The notes under the pieces: model-generated
The model's input: only the letters and a program-made list of their open reading frames with translations
What the model was told of the DNA's origin: nothing
Database searches by the model: none
Source of the DNA: Virgibacillus sp. NKC19-3
GTDB taxonomy: Bacteria > Bacillota > Bacilli > Bacillales > Amphibacillaceae
DNA: 64,000 bases
Direction of reading: 5' to 3'
Assembly: GCF_019837165.1 (NCBI RefSeq)
Contig: NZ_JAGYHC010000001.1
Span: 3,100,001-3,164,000 of the forward strand
Shown: positions 52,986 through 62,500 of the stretch, piece by piece
How the letters are laid out: every line of letters begins with the position of its first letter
Numbering within the stretch: position 1 is the first letter of the stretch
Made by a program: the position numbers and the translations under genes

Positions 52986-54422
52986 ATGTTAACCTTTTTC
53001 ATATCTATTATTATATTAATTATTGCGTATTTTACATACGGGAAATGTATAGAAAAAATATTTGGAATAGATCAATCACGTCAAACACCTGCAATCGCTA
53101 ACCACGATGGCGTTGATTATGTTCCAATGAAAAAGCAAAACAATGCAATGATTCAATTGCTTAATATCGCTGGAACAGGACCGATATTTGGCCCAATAAT
53201 GGGTGCGTTATTTGGTCCGGTAGCTTTTATTTGGATCGTTCTGGGTTCCATTTTTGCAGGTGGCGTTCATGACTATTTGACAGGAATGATTTCCATTCGA
53301 AACAAAGGTGCTCATATTCCGGAACTTGCTGGTAAATTTCTAGGTAATTTTTCAAAGCATTTGGTCAATGCCTTTGCACTGTTACTACTTCTTTTAGTAG
53401 GAACGGTTTTTGCGACAACATCCGGCTCTCTCCTTCATGTTCTACTTGATGGCCAGATGGCGTTATGGATTATTTTAGCTCTTATATTTGGGTATTTCCT
53501 TTTATCTACTGTCCTGCCAATTGATAAAATTATCGGTAGAATATACCCAATCCTTGGTGCTATTCTCTTAATTGGTACACTTGGAGTTGGAATTACCATG
53601 TTTACTTCCGGTTATGGTTCAGCCATCCCTGAGCTTACACTGGAAAATATGCACCCGGATAATCTAGCAATCTTTCCCATGTTATTTTTAACCATAACTT
53701 GTGGTGCCTTGTCCGGATTTCATGCAACACAGTCACCGATTATTTCTCGCACTGTTCAAACGGAGTCACAAGGACGGTATATTTTCTACGGGATGATGAT
53801 CACAGAAGCTGTTATAGCGATGATTTGGGCTGCTGCTTCCATGAGCCTTTTTCATGGAGAAAACCTTAACGCGTTGATTAATGCCGGTACTCCTTCTGCT
53901 GTGGTAAATGAGGTAGCGACAACCCTGCTTGGGGCAATTGGTGGCACAATCGCTGTACTTGGTGTTATTATTCTTCCTATTACTTCGGGGGATACAGCCT
54001 TTCGTGCAGCGCGTTCTGTTATTGCAGATTATATCAATTTCAATCAAAAGAAAATAATGAACCGTTTAACCATTGCTATACCTTTGTTCATCGTTTCTAT
54101 TATACTGACGCAAATTGACTTTGATATATTATGGCGATATTTCTCTTGGGCGAACCAGACAACTGCATCACTTGCACTGTGGATCGCAACGATGTACCTG
54201 CTTGTTAAAGGAAAAAAATACTGGGTTTCCTTTATTCCGGCATTGTTTATCACCGATATGGTACTTGTCTATATATTACATGCACAAATTGGTTTTAACC
54301 TTCCCATGAATGTATCGCATATTGGAGGAGTTATTCTTACCATAGCTTTTAGCATTTGGTTCTTCTGGAAAGCAAAGCAAAATAAGGCGAATCATATTGA
54401 AACAGATAGTGAGGTTGTATAA
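52986..54422 (+). CDS. CstA family carbon-starvation protein/peptide transporter
   Basis: A 478-aa membrane protein with about 12 helices. 'NIAGTGPIFGPIMGALFGPVAFIW' in short pieces, 'GGVHDYLTGMISIRNKG' and 'SGFHATQSPIISRT' are CstA signatures. The protein is of the short Firmicute type (YjiY/CstA of Gram-negatives are near 700 aa). It takes up peptides or pyruvate in relatives. AGGAGG precedes the ATG, and a cre site sits on the promoter, so it should rise when sugars run out. Ends in a strong terminator. Confidence 0.9.
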   Translation: MLTFFISIIILIIAYFTYGKCIEKIFGIDQSRQTPAIANHDGVDYVPMKKQNNAMIQLLNIAGTGPIFGPIMGALFGPVAFIWIVLGSIFAGGVHDYLTGMISIRNKGAHIPELAGKFLGNFSKHLVNAFALLLLLLVGTVFATTSGSLLHVLLDGQMALWIILALIFGYFLLSTVLPIDKIIGRIYPILGAILLIGTLGVGITMFTSGYGSAIPELTLENMHPDNLAIFPMLFLTITCGALSGFHATQSPIISRTVQTESQGRYIFYGMMITEAVIAMIWAAASMSLFHGENLNALINAGTPSAVVNEVATTLLGAIGGTIAVLGVIILPITSGDTAFRAARSVIADYINFNQKKIMNRLTIAIPLFIVSIILTQIDFDILWRYFSWANQTTASLALWIATMYLLVKGKKYWVSFIPALFITDMVLVYILHAQIGFNLPMNVSHIGGVILTIAFSIWFFWKAKQNKANHIETDSEVV

Positions 54423-54446
54423 GAAGGTAAGTCCTTTTCGTAAAGG

Positions 54447-54477
54447 GGTTCTTGTCACAGACAAGGACCTTTTTTTA
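54447..54477 (+). terminator. Intrinsic terminator
   Basis: GGTTCTTGTC, loop aca, GACAAGGACC (one G·T pair), then TTTTTTT, after the CstA-type gene. Confidence 0.88.
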
Positions 54478-54671
54478 TGAAGCCATGATAAGGTATTTGT
54501 CTGCAAATATGCAAGCACAAATCAAAGTCTTCCGCGTTTTTAAAACCACTAAGAGTTCGTACTCCTTTTCAGGGTAGTACATGTTCCACGCTTCAAATAT
54601 CAAAATCTGAAATTATATACCATCTTTGAGCAAAACATTGATTTTTAATACCGCAAGATATACGATAAGTT

Positions 54672-54685
54672 TGCAAGCGCTAACG
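54672..54685 (+). promoter_or_regulatory. cre-like (CcpA) site of the mur operon
   Basis: TGCAAGCGCTAACG matches TGNAANCGNTNNCA except the final base, 20-36 bases upstream of the first gene. It predicts carbon catabolite control. Confidence 0.6.
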
Positions 54686-54707
54686 TTAATGGTTGGAGGT
54701 GTTTATC

Positions 54708-55604
54708 CTGGAAGGAATTCTTTATAAAGTTAGGGAATCGCTTAATTATGTGAAACCATCAGAAGGAGCTGTTGCGGAGTATATTTTACATTACCCACAA
54801 AAGGCAGTCACAATGACTGTCAGTCAGCTTGCACATGCTAGTTATTCCAGCCCTTCTGCTGTTATGCGCTATTGCCATACACTTGGCTACAACGGATTTA
54901 AGGAGTTGAAGCTAAAGTTATCCGGAGATCTGGCAGTGATTAATTTACACGATCTGGAACAAGAAACGTTATCACCCGACGACTCTATTGATAAAATTAT
55001 GGCTGTCATTACCAATACAAATATTCAATCACTGTATAGTTCGTTGCAGTTAGTGCAAAAAGACCAATTTACAGCAGCATATGAATACCTGATGAAAGCA
55101 AAGAAAATTGACTTCTATGGTGTTGGGTCCAGCTTTTTGATCGCGTATGATGCCATTCAAAAATTCATGCGCATTAATAAGACCTGTACAGCTTATAGTG
55201 ATTTTCATATGCAAAAAGTATCGGCCGTTAACCTGCATAGTGATGACGTAGTAGTTGCCATTTCGTACTCAGGTGAAACTCGTCAAATCATTGATTGTGT
55301 CAAAATTGCACAATCAAAAGGTGCAAAAGTGATAGCGATTACGAAATATGCAGATTCACACTTGAGCAGTATGGCAGATGCGGTATTATTTGTTGCCGCC
55401 CAGGAAGATGAATTCCGAAGCGCTGCTATGTCATCACGAATCGCCTCATTAAACGTGATCGATATGCTTTATACAGCATGCGCATACGAAGATTACGATC
55501 ATTCTTTACCCCATTTGAACCAAACATACGAAATTATACAACAATCCCAAGAGGAGGATGCAAAGCGTGCCCGAAACAACAAAGACAACAACCGAAAAAC
55601 GTAA
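54708..55604 (+). CDS. murR: MurR/RpiR family transcriptional regulator
   Basis: About 298 aa: an RpiR HTH domain ('MTVSQLAHASYSSPSAVMRYCHTLGYNGFKELK' in the first 75 residues, in parts) and a SIS sugar-phosphate-binding domain ('FYGVGSSFLIAYDA', 'VVVAISYSGETRQIIDC'). It should sense N-acetylmuramic acid 6-phosphate. The start is unclear. The frame opens at TTG 54693, but TTGGAGG is well spaced only for CTG 54708. GTG 54699 is too near the ribosome site. First gene of murR-murQ-murP; its end overlaps murQ. Confidence 0.85.
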   Translation: MEGILYKVRESLNYVKPSEGAVAEYILHYPQKAVTMTVSQLAHASYSSPSAVMRYCHTLGYNGFKELKLKLSGDLAVINLHDLEQETLSPDDSIDKIMAVITNTNIQSLYSSLQLVQKDQFTAAYEYLMKAKKIDFYGVGSSFLIAYDAIQKFMRINKTCTAYSDFHMQKVSAVNLHSDDVVVAISYSGETRQIIDCVKIAQSKGAKVIAITKYADSHLSSMADAVLFVAAQEDEFRSAAMSSRIASLNVIDMLYTACAYEDYDHSLPHLNQTYEIIQQSQEEDAKRARNNKDNNRKT

Positions 55605-56493
55605 TGCAAAAACCATGAATTTAGATGAAATGCGTACACATGACATTTTACATGTGATGAATGAAGAAGATAAAACCGTTCCTGATGCAGTAAATAAAGA
55701 AATAGATCAAATCGAAAAAGCAGTATCAGCCGTTATTGATGCTTTCACCAAAGGCGGCAGACTTATTTACATCGGGGCTGGCACGAGTGGCCGATTAGGA
55801 ATGTTGGATGCAGTAGAATGTCCACCAACATTTGGCACTGATCCAGAGATCGTTCAAAGCCTTATTGCAGGAGGTAAGGATGCCATCATGAAGGCCGTTG
55901 AGGGGGCTGAGGATGACTCGGAATTGGCTGAATCCGACTTACAAAATCTGAATATCAGTGAAAAAGATACGGTGATCGGGCTGGCCGCCAGTGGACGAAC
56001 CCCTTATGTCATAGGCGGGTTGAATTACAGCAAATCGGTCGGCGCTCATACAGTCGCCGTTAGCTGTAATAAAAATGCCAAAATCAGTCGTTATGCGGAT
56101 ATTCCAATTGAAGTTGAAGTTGGTCCTGAAATTTTAACAGGTTCAACCCGATTGAAAGCAGGAACAGCCCAAAAGCTTGTTGTCAATATGATTTCAACAA
56201 GTTCAATGATTGGAATTGGAAAAGTATATGAAAACCTGATGGTTGATGTCCAGTTAACAAACCAAAAACTCATAGAACGTGCGAAAAATATTATTTCTCT
56301 CGCAACAGAAGTTGATTATGATACAGCTTCAACCTTTTTGAAAAACGCTCATCATAACCCCAAAATAGCAATTATTATGATCAAATTAGAATGTAGCTTC
56401 GAAAAAGCGAAGCGATCTCTCAAGCAGGCAGGTGGATTTGTACGCGAAGCTATTAAAATGGCAAACAACAAGGACGGTGGCTATAATGAATAA
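55567..56493 (+). CDS. murQ: N-acetylmuramic acid 6-phosphate etherase
   Basis: A 308-aa lyase that splits N-acetylmuramic acid 6-phosphate to N-acetylglucosamine 6-phosphate and D-lactate during cell-wall recycling. The SIS motif 'YIGAGTSGRLGMLDAVECPPTF' (about residues 65-86) is intact with the catalytic Glu, as are 'GLAASGRTPYV' and 'GPEILTGSTRLKAGTAQK' in short form. GTG 55567 is nine bases from GAGGAGG; the ATG at 55558 touches that site. Translationally linked to murR and murP, whose ATG overlaps its stop. Confidence 0.95.
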   Translation: MPETTKTTTEKRNAKTMNLDEMRTHDILHVMNEEDKTVPDAVNKEIDQIEKAVSAVIDAFTKGGRLIYIGAGTSGRLGMLDAVECPPTFGTDPEIVQSLIAGGKDAIMKAVEGAEDDSELAESDLQNLNISEKDTVIGLAASGRTPYVIGGLNYSKSVGAHTVAVSCNKNAKISRYADIPIEVEVGPEILTGSTRLKAGTAQKLVVNMISTSSMIGIGKVYENLMVDVQLTNQKLIERAKNIISLATEVDYDTASTFLKNAHHNPKIAIIMIKLECSFEKAKRSLKQAGGFVREAIKMANNKDGGYNE

Positions 56494-58405
56494 TCAAGAA
56501 CTTGCACAAGCGATTGTGACCCATCTTGGTGGGGAAAGAAATATTTCCAATCTCACCAATTGTATAACGCGTCTGCGGATTGATGTGAAGTCACGCAATA
56601 ATGTGGATCTGGATGCCATTAAACAATTAGAAGGCGTCTTAAGTGTCCTTGACCAGGGAACAATCCAAGTTGTGCTAGGTCCAGGCAAAGTGACGAAGGT
56701 AGCAAACGAAATACATGAAAGTACATCCATTCAAGTTGACGTTGAAGACGAAAATGAGGACAGCGAATTTGACGTTGCATCTGACACAAAGGCAGCTTAC
56801 AAAGCAAAACAAACATCCATTTTTCAGCAATTTTTCAGACATATTGGTAATATATTTGTTCCCATTGTTCCTGGTCTGGTAGCTTCAGGTTTATTGTTGG
56901 GAATTGCTAACTTGATTACGAATCTAGCCAATCCAGATGCAGCCATACTTGACCCATCTGTTCTCGAATCAGACTGGTTCATGCTGCTTGAAGCAATCGG
57001 AAATCTGCTGTTTGCCTCCCTTGGTATATTTGTCGGTATCAATACAGCACGGGAATTTGGGGGGACCATGGTTCTCGGTGGTATCGCTGGCCTACTGGTT
57101 AATGCACCTGTTTTAGATGATATAGGAGCTTTAAACTTATTTGGATTGGATTTAGAAGTCAGCGCTGGTTTAGGTGGTTTATTTGGCGTTATTATAGCCG
57201 CTTATTTATTTGCTAAAATTGAAAAATTCACTCGTAAACGTGTGCATGATAGTTTGGATTTAATTGTGACGCCGCTCATCACGGTCATCGTAGGATCCCT
57301 TGCAACGATCGTCGTTATTCAGCCAATTGCTGGTTTACTCATGAGTGGTATAACATGGTTCTTGGTTGATGTCATGTTAGAAACCGGCGGCATCATTGGT
57401 GGATACGTACTCGCAGCAACATTCCTACCACTGGTAACAGTAGGTATGCATCAGGGATTAATTCCTGTGCACTTAGAACTAATTGATCAGTTCGGTTCTA
57501 CATCATTGCTGCCTATTCTAGCCATGGCAGGTGGTGGTCAAGTTGGTGCGATGATCGCCATTTATATCAAGGCCAAAAATAAACGACTTAAAAATACCGT
57601 AGCAAGCGTACTGCCTGTTGGATTTTTAGGTATAGGCGAGCCGCTTATTTATGGAGTTAGTTTACCACTGGGCAGACCATTTCTAACGGCCTGTCTGGGA
57701 GCTGGATTCGGTGGCGCATTCCTGGCCTTGTTCAACGTAGGAGCCATCACTGTCGGACCTTCTGGTGCTGTCTTGATTCCACTCATTGCGGATAATAATT
57801 ATTTACTGTATATTATCGGACTCCTTATTTCCTACGCCGGCGGATTTATCCTAACATATCTGTTTGGTTACAAAGAAGAAATGGTTCACAAGCTTTATGG
57901 AGACAGTTCAAGTCAAGCGAAAACAGAAAAACCAAGTGAACATGAACAGCAAGAAGAAGTTCAACTAAACAGTCCATTATCCGGTGAATTACAACCATTG
58001 AATAAATTAAACGATGAAGTTTTTGCAACGGAGGCAATTGGAAAAGGAATAGCCATAATCCCAAGTGAAGGGAAATTATACGCACCTATAAATGGGAAAG
58101 TGACAACCGTTTTCCCAACCGGGCATGCTATCGGAATAACTTCCGATAGCGGCGTGGAAGTCTTATTGCATATCGGCTTGGACACAGTTGAAATAAAAGA
58201 TAACGTTTTTGAACGAAACATTGCAAAAGACGAAGAAGTTGAAACAGGACAGCTTTTATGTACGTTTGACATGGATGCTATCAAAGAAAAAGGATATGAC
58301 ATAACAACCCCAATTGTTATCACCAATTCTAACTCGTATGAAAATATCAGTATCGTAGACCAAAAGCAGATTGAAGCAGGAAACAAGTTGATGTCTGTGA
58401 AATAA
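56486..58405 (+). CDS. murP: N-acetylmuramic acid PTS transporter, fused IIB-IIC-IIA
   Basis: A 639-aa PTS permease. IIB (1-85) has the phosphocysteine in 'ISNLTNCITRLRID'; IIC (about 110-470) has about ten helices with 'GVGEPLIYG'-like 'GIGEPLIYGV'. A glucose-type IIA (about 490-639) has the active His in 'VLLHIGLDTVE'. The B. subtilis MurP lacks a fused IIA, so this version is self-contained. ATG 56486 overlaps the murQ stop. Imports and phosphorylates N-acetylmuramic acid or MurNAc-GlcNAc. Ends at a GAGGAAGC hairpin terminator. Confidence 0.92.
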   Translation: MNNQELAQAIVTHLGGERNISNLTNCITRLRIDVKSRNNVDLDAIKQLEGVLSVLDQGTIQVVLGPGKVTKVANEIHESTSIQVDVEDENEDSEFDVASDTKAAYKAKQTSIFQQFFRHIGNIFVPIVPGLVASGLLLGIANLITNLANPDAAILDPSVLESDWFMLLEAIGNLLFASLGIFVGINTAREFGGTMVLGGIAGLLVNAPVLDDIGALNLFGLDLEVSAGLGGLFGVIIAAYLFAKIEKFTRKRVHDSLDLIVTPLITVIVGSLATIVVIQPIAGLLMSGITWFLVDVMLETGGIIGGYVLAATFLPLVTVGMHQGLIPVHLELIDQFGSTSLLPILAMAGGGQVGAMIAIYIKAKNKRLKNTVASVLPVGFLGIGEPLIYGVSLPLGRPFLTACLGAGFGGAFLALFNVGAITVGPSGAVLIPLIADNNYLLYIIGLLISYAGGFILTYLFGYKEEMVHKLYGDSSSQAKTEKPSEHEQQEEVQLNSPLSGELQPLNKLNDEVFATEAIGKGIAIIPSEGKLYAPINGKVTTVFPTGHAIGITSDSGVEVLLHIGLDTVEIKDNVFERNIAKDEEVETGQLLCTFDMDAIKEKGYDITTPIVITNSNSYENISIVDQKQIEAGNKLMSVK

Positions 58406-58413
58406 AGCGACGT

Positions 58414-58451
58414 GAGGAAGCATGGGAACAGTTCTCTTGCTTCCTCTTTTT
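58414..58451 (+). terminator. Terminator of the mur operon
   Basis: GAGGAAGCA, loop tgggaacagttctct, TGCTTCCTC, then TTTTTAT, nine bases after the murP stop. Confidence 0.9.
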
Positions 58452-58550
58452 ATCTATCAAAAACCTTCTATTTTATTTTTGCATACGTTGATTCGTATCG
58501 TTATAATGAAAATAAATCTAGTTCATCTTATGACGAAAAGGGGTTAGATC

Positions 58551-59030
58551 ATGTATCGAAAAGTAAACGATTTTATACAAGATTGGTCAATGGCTTCTCA
58601 AGGTACCTTAAATGTGCTTGAATCACTTTCAGACGAAAAGTTGGACCAGGCAATCGTAGAGGGGCATAATACACTCGGCTGGTTGGGATGGCACGTCGCA
58701 ACGGCACCTGCATTTTTTGCAGGATTGGTCGAACTAAATATAAACGATTCCGCTGATCCAAATAAAGTGCCACAGCAAGCAAGTGAGATTGTAGAACAAT
58801 ATAGAAAAATCTCCAATGCAATCAAACAAGAAGTAGAACAATTATCTGATGAAAAATTAGAAGAAAATGTGGATAATTTTGGTAACCCTACGCCTAGAGG
58901 TGCGCTGCTACGAACATTAATCGATCATCAAACGCATCATCGAGGACAAATGACCGTATTGCTTCGCCAAGCAGGATTGCCAGTACCAGGTGTGATGGGG
59001 CCAACAAAAGAAGATCAGGAGAACAACTAG
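58551..59030 (+). CDS. DinB family protein
   Basis: A 159-aa four-helix-bundle protein with the DinB metal triad: a His in 'GWLGWHVATAP' and two in 'DHQTHHRGQM'. Many members are thiol S-transferases for bacillithiol or have unknown substrates; DNA damage induction gave the name but is not general. AAAAGGGG precedes the ATG. Single gene with a terminator. Specific function unknown. Confidence 0.88.
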   Translation: MYRKVNDFIQDWSMASQGTLNVLESLSDEKLDQAIVEGHNTLGWLGWHVATAPAFFAGLVELNINDSADPNKVPQQASEIVEQYRKISNAIKQEVEQLSDEKLEENVDNFGNPTPRGALLRTLIDHQTHHRGQMTVLLRQAGLPVPGVMGPTKEDQENN

Positions 59031-59069
59031 CGTGAATACGAATTTCTAATATAAAAGACATAGGTTATG

Positions 59070-59115
59070 GAAGCCAATTGTTCTAGCATCAAGCTAAGAC
59101 GACAATTGGCTTTTG
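59070..59115 (+). terminator. Intrinsic terminator
   Basis: AAGCCAATTGT and ACAATTGGCTT pair around a 19-base loop, followed by TTGT, after the DinB-family gene. Confidence 0.8.
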
Positions 59116-59316
59116 TAATACATAAAACCCTAGGCATATTTTCCCTCCTATTCTCGTAATAAAAACCTTGCGTAGAAAGACCTTAGCTTTTTTAAAAAAA
59201 GTTATAAAATCGTAAAATGTGAAAAGCTGAACATCGTTTATTATCATTTATAATAGAAGTATAAGGTAATAAACTTCATTTTAATGATTTTAGTTACCTG
59301 GAAGGAGGAAATCAGG

Positions 59317-60771
59317 ATGAAAAAGAGACAGATAATAGCACTTATCGCAGCTTTTATAGTGCTAATCATCATTTTATTACTTCCAAATCCGGAAACTTTA
59401 CCAGTAGCAGGTCAACGCGCTTTGGCTGTATTAGCCTTTGCTATTATTTTATGGGTTACAGAAGCGGTAACTTATCCTGTAAGCGCTGTTATGATTGTAA
59501 GCCTATTAGCGATATTAATCGGTTTATCACCAACAATTGAGGATCCTTCTGTGACATACGGAACAAGTGAGGCTTTGAGTATGGCAATCGGTGGCTTTAG
59601 TTCAACTGCCGTACTATTAGTGGCAGGAGCACTTGTGCTTGCTGCAGCAATGGAAATCACCGGATTGCACCGGCGTATTGCATTATATATCCTATCTAAG
59701 GTAGGTATTCAGCCAGGACGGCTGGTTATCGGTACCATTATGGTCAGTTTTGTGCTAGCTTTATTTGTTCCAAGTGCTACAGCCCGTGCTGGTACCCTTG
59801 TGCCGATACTACTGGGAATTGTCGCTGCGTTTGGATTGGCTAAAGATAGTAAATTAGCTTCATTATTAATGATAACAGCTGTTCAGTCGATATCCATTTG
59901 GAATATAGGTATTAAAACCGCAGCAGCACAAAACATGGTAGCGATCGGATTTATAGAAACAGAATTTGGTGTTAACATTGCATGGGGGGAATGGTTTTTA
60001 TATGCGGCTCCCTGGTCTATTCTAATGTCTATTCTATTATATATCGTCATGACAAGATTAATTAAACCTGATATTCCCGATATTTCAGAAGAAGACAGCC
60101 TTAAGAAACAATTAAACGATTTAGGTAAAATATCAAGCAAAGAAATTCGACTCATTGTTATTGCACTATTTTTACTCGTATTCTGGTCCACAGAAGGGGT
60201 TATACACCCATTTGACTCTACCACGATGATGATAATTGCTGTTGCAATAATGTTGACTCCAACCATTGGTATATTTAGCTGGAAAGAAGTTCAGCAAAAG
60301 GTACCATGGGGAACATTAATTGTTTTCGCTACAGGTATTTCGTTGGGGATGGTATTGTTAAATACGGAAGGGGCTTCTTGGTTATCCACCAATTCCTTTG
60401 AAGCAATGGGAATTAGCGATATGCCACTCATTCTTATGATTGCGCTATTGGCTTTATTTAACATTCTGATTCACCTGGGATTTGCTAGTGCAACTAGTCT
60501 GGCATCTGCTTTTATTCCAATTGTTATTGCATTAGTTGGAGCAATGGAACCAACATCGTTCAATGGAATCGGATTAGTTCTTATTATGCAATTTGTCATT
60601 AGCTTCGGCTTTTTATTACCCATTAACTCTCCACAAGGCATGCTTGCTTATGGGACAAATACATTTACTGCAAAAGACTTGTTAAAATCAGGTATTCCAA
60701 TCACCGTTATCGGTTACCTGCTCATTATTTTATTCAGCGCAACATATTGGCAATGGGTTGGGTTATTGTAA
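59317..60771 (+). CDS. SLC13/DASS family Na+-coupled carrier
   Basis: A 484-aa membrane carrier with about 12 helices. The family elements are 'ILWVTEAVTYPVSAVMIV' near residue 45, 'ALSMAIGGFSSTAVLLVAGA', the 'SATARAGTLVPI' hairpin (SNT-type motif position), and a C-terminal 'LPINSPQGMLAYGTNTFTAKDLLKSG' mirror half. Members import C4-dicarboxylates, citrate or sulfate with Na+. Substrate cannot be assigned. I start at ATG 59317 behind GGAAGGAGG, not the ATG at 59284. Single gene. Confidence 0.88.
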   Translation: MKKRQIIALIAAFIVLIIILLLPNPETLPVAGQRALAVLAFAIILWVTEAVTYPVSAVMIVSLLAILIGLSPTIEDPSVTYGTSEALSMAIGGFSSTAVLLVAGALVLAAAMEITGLHRRIALYILSKVGIQPGRLVIGTIMVSFVLALFVPSATARAGTLVPILLGIVAAFGLAKDSKLASLLMITAVQSISIWNIGIKTAAAQNMVAIGFIETEFGVNIAWGEWFLYAAPWSILMSILLYIVMTRLIKPDIPDISEEDSLKKQLNDLGKISSKEIRLIVIALFLLVFWSTEGVIHPFDSTTMMIIAVAIMLTPTIGIFSWKEVQQKVPWGTLIVFATGISLGMVLLNTEGASWLSTNSFEAMGISDMPLILMIALLALFNILIHLGFASATSLASAFIPIVIALVGAMEPTSFNGIGLVLIMQFVISFGFLLPINSPQGMLAYGTNTFTAKDLLKSGIPITVIGYLLIILFSATYWQWVGLL

Positions 60772-60925
60772 AATTCTTTAAATTTTGTTCAGAACACATT
60801 CGATTTGGCACTACAACCCTTCCTGACAGGATTCGGTTGTGAAAAGTCATTTATCTTTAACAGCCGATCCATCCTCCATACTTCCTTTTTTCATAAATTT
60901 ATATTATACTAATCTTTATGCGTCA

Positions 60926-60963
60926 CGTGGTTCGAGACCCTCCCACGCAAAAAAACTAAGGAG
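60926..60963 (+). promoter_or_regulatory. preQ1 class I riboswitch before queT
   Basis: CGTGGTTCGA, loop, CTCCCACG, an A-run and CTAAGGAG follow the class I pattern. The terminal AAGGAG is the ribosome site of queT itself, with the ATG 9 bases on, so preQ1 should block translation. No terminator lies between. Confidence 0.88.
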
Positions 60964-60971
60964 ATGTCAGA

Positions 60972-61457
60972 ATGAATGCTCGCACTTTAGTCATAAACGG
61001 GTTGTTAGCAGCGCTATATATTGCTGTTTCGGTCGTTATTCAACCATTTGGATTTACGAATGTTCAATTTCGTATTCCCGAGATGTTTAACCATCTCATT
61101 GTGTTTAATAAAAAATACTTCTTCGGAATTATTGTGGGTGTATTTTTAACCAATTTATTATTTTCACCATTAGGTATTTATGATCTGCTATTTGGGGTTG
61201 CGCATTCGGCTATTTCATTGACCATTATCATATTACTGGCACGTTTTATTAAAAACACTTGGATTTTGCTGATTGCCAATACACTAGTATTTTCGTTCAA
61301 TATGTTTATCATCGCATTTGAACTTAACTTGGCTTTGGAGTTGCCATTTCTATTTACATGGCTGACAACAGCCGCCGGAGAACTGATTGTTTTGGCTGTT
61401 GGAATCCCCATTATGTATGCATTAAATAAACGCGTGCGTTTCGATCAATTTATCTGA
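60972..61457 (+). CDS. queT: Queuosine precursor transporter
   Basis: A 161-aa membrane protein with five or six helices of the QueT (ECF S-component-like) family, for uptake of preQ1 or related bases. 'LLAALYIAVSVVIQPFGFTNVQFRIPE' (in parts), with the RIPE motif at the end of the first loop, and 'FFGIIVGVFLTNLLFSPLG' are characteristic. It is controlled by its own preQ1 riboswitch, like the queC operon 51 kb away. It would need an ECF energising module encoded elsewhere. Length is normal. Confidence 0.93.
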   Translation: MNARTLVINGLLAALYIAVSVVIQPFGFTNVQFRIPEMFNHLIVFNKKYFFGIIVGVFLTNLLFSPLGIYDLLFGVAHSAISLTIIILLARFIKNTWILLIANTLVFSFNMFIIAFELNLALELPFLFTWLTTAAGELIVLAVGIPIMYALNKRVRFDQFI

Positions 61458-61470
61458 TTCTGGGAAATAT

Positions 61471-61498
61471 GGAGGGAGCAACTCCCTTGCCTCCCTCC
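61471..61498. terminator. Hairpin between convergent genes
   Basis: GGAGGGAG and CTCCCTCC enclose 'caactcccttgc', between queT and the nucleoside hydrolase. A GC-rich stem without a T-run on either side; possible bidirectional terminator. Confidence 0.55.
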
Positions 61499-61500
61499 CC

Positions 61501-62442
61501 TTACTTATTTTGCCTTGCAAGTTCTGTAATATAGTCGAAAAATGCATCCCGATTCACGTCATATACGAAATTAACAGCTCGACCTGTTTCGGCTATTTCT
61601 GTTTTTCCTTGACTCGCTCCATCTGCATGAACTCTGCTTCTCACTTCTTTTTTCTGTACGATATCTTCTTTTCCAATCGTAGCTGTTGTAAGAACATCCC
61701 ATAAAAAGTAAGTCGAATTGGTTTGAAAATGAACGAGTGGTGGAACCATAGCATAACATTGACCTAGGAAATCAATTCCAATATCTTTTCGCTGCGACGC
61801 CCAGCTATTTCTTACATCTACTGTAAGTGGCACTTGATTCGTACTTTCCAGCGCAACCAAGTCAATGGTAATCGAACTATTCCAGACCCGCTCCACCGCC
61901 TTCGGATCCCAGAACGCATTCCATTCCGCTGTACCATCATGTTCCGGCTCTGCTACATTTCCATTTTCTAAAAATGTTCCACCCATCCAAACTAATTTCT
62001 CAATATTATTTTCGATGTCAGGCGCCTCTTCCAACGCTCGGGCTAAATCCGTTAACGGGCCTATAAATACTAATGTAACTTTTGTTTCACTTACACGAAT
62101 AGCTTCGATCATATGTTGGTGGGACGGAAGTTTGGCTACCTTTGTTTGTATTGAACCTGATTCATTTAGAATGGGAAGAGCATCAACAAAAAAGGCATGC
62201 ATGCGCCAATCCTTTGGAAATGGGTTTTTGCCACGGGATGTAGACGCAGCTACTTTGACTCCTTTTCCTTTTCCAAACCGGTCCACTATTTTACGACTTG
62301 CATGTACTGCAGGTTCCAAATAGCTGTCAGCTGGAGTGACCCCGACACCAAGTAAATCAACCTCTTCCATTTGTAATAATAAAAATAGAGAAACTAAATC
62401 ATCTACACCACCATCATGATTTAAATAAACTTGTCTTTTCAA
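61501..62442 (-). CDS. Nucleoside hydrolase (IUNH family)
   Basis: A 313-aa Ca2+-dependent N-ribohydrolase that splits a nucleoside to ribose and base. The calcium site is 'LNHDGGVDDLVSL' near the N-terminus (family DTDPGxDD, changed here at the first Asp and Pro). The 'VFIGPLTDLARAL' and 'NAFWDPKAVERV' motifs follow. The frame runs to ATG 62478, but a TTG at 62442 has GAAGGAG nine bases ahead and gives a standard length. It lies downstream of ribokinase in the same direction. The changed metal loop makes base preference uncertain. Confidence 0.88.
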   Translation of the reverse strand: MKRQVYLNHDGGVDDLVSLFLLLQMEEVDLLGVGVTPADSYLEPAVHASRKIVDRFGKGKGVKVAASTSRGKNPFPKDWRMHAFFVDALPILNESGSIQTKVAKLPSHQHMIEAIRVSETKVTLVFIGPLTDLARALEEAPDIENNIEKLVWMGGTFLENGNVAEPEHDGTAEWNAFWDPKAVERVWNSSITIDLVALESTNQVPLTVDVRNSWASQRKDIGIDFLGQCYAMVPPLVHFQTNSTYFLWDVLTTATIGKEDIVQKKEVRSRVHADGASQGKTEIAETGRAVNFVYDVNRDAFFDYITELARQNK

Positions 62443-62500
62443 TTGCACTCTCTCCTTCTGTATAAGTTGGAAAAGCATGAGGGCTTATTTTGATGGCCCC

